This document shows, in pieces, positions 5,397 through 5,508 of a stretch of 5,508 nt of DNA. Positions within the stretch are counted from its first letter, which is position 1; every line of letters starts with the position of its first letter. The stretch is from Treponema sp. (GTDB lineage: Bacteria; Spirochaetota; Spirochaetia; Treponematales; Breznakiellaceae): assembly GCA_031284385.1 (NCBI GenBank), contig JAISZZ010000178.1, forward strand, positions 1-5,508, given 5' to 3'. The notes beneath the pieces are model-generated. The model had not been told where the DNA came from and ran no database searches. It worked only from the letters and a program-made list of their open reading frames with translations. A program made the translations under genes and the position numbers.

Positions 5397-5508
5397 GAAG
5401 CACTGATTTATGCGAGTGCGCATAAATCGGTGCTACTTTAATGCCGTATTTGCGTAATGAAATGAGCAAATACATAGGGCAACGCTGATGCGCCAACGAA
5501 GTTGGCGA
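5397..5508. repeat. Palindromic intergenic repeat, copy B (fuller)
   Basis: This copy contains three successive hairpins. The first is 16 bp with one wobble (5399-5414 with 5419-5434, loop AGTG). The second is GTATTTGC/GCAAATAC (5446-5453 with 5466-5473), whose loop and first stem base hold AATGAAATGAG, which copy A shares. The third is CGCCAAC-GAA-GTTGGCG (5491-5507). The 22-base block at 5397-5418 is identical to 5288-5309 in copy A. The copy may continue beyond the window end. It looks like a dispersed palindromic repeat unit rather than a gene. Confidence 0.7.

Noticed and set aside
5238..5508. CRISPR array or integron attC sites in the right-end repeats
   Set aside because: There are only two diverged copies of about 85-112 bases with internal hairpins and no uniform spacers. 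GTTGGGT at 5268 fits an attC core, but no matching RYYYAAC partner or cassette gene is present.

Overview
The window is an ordinary bacterial chromosomal segment of moderate GC content. It holds a conserved three-gene biotin-uptake operon on the minus strand, with a surface or secreted repeat-protein gene on the plus strand on each side. Gene content suggests a diderm, gut- or host-associated bacterium that scavenges biotin. The cues are a signal peptidase II lipoprotein with a beta-helix body, an InlB-type repeat protein with a glycine-rich tail, and abundant intergenic palindromes. A termite- or animal-gut Treponema-like spirochaete fits this style of gene content, but that is an inference without any marker gene to support it.

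Layout. Positions 1-1496 hold the 3' part of a large exported protein: three InlB/Listeria-Bacteroides-type beta repeats followed by a glycine-rich domain. Its start lies outside the window, because the frame is open from the first codon. Positions 1497-1694 hold a dense cluster of three perfect hairpins. Two of them lie inside a 10-bp terminal inverted repeat bordered by TAC on both sides, which looks like a small non-autonomous mobile or REP-like element. Positions 1695-3734 (minus strand) encode bioY, bioM (ecfA) and bioN (ecfT) in that transcription order, with overlapping ends. Positions 3735-4127 are a divergent intergenic region carrying a candidate bioY promoter with an inverted repeat over its -35 box, plus further hairpins. 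Positions 4128-5237 encode a lipoprotein with about six beta-helix rungs. Positions 5238-5508 hold two diverged copies of a palindromic repeat whose 3' hairpin shows a compensatory base-pair change.

How the genes work together. BioY is the membrane S component that binds biotin, BioM is the ATPase and BioN is the transmembrane coupling protein. Together they form a complete dedicated energy-coupling-factor (ECF) importer. No biotin synthesis gene is visible. The two flanking surface proteins have no evident functional link to biotin uptake.

I did not find a convincing undescribed multi-gene system. The most interesting signals are the structured repeats: the covarying tandem element at the right end, the TIR-bounded hairpin cluster next to bioN, and the putative operator upstream of bioY.
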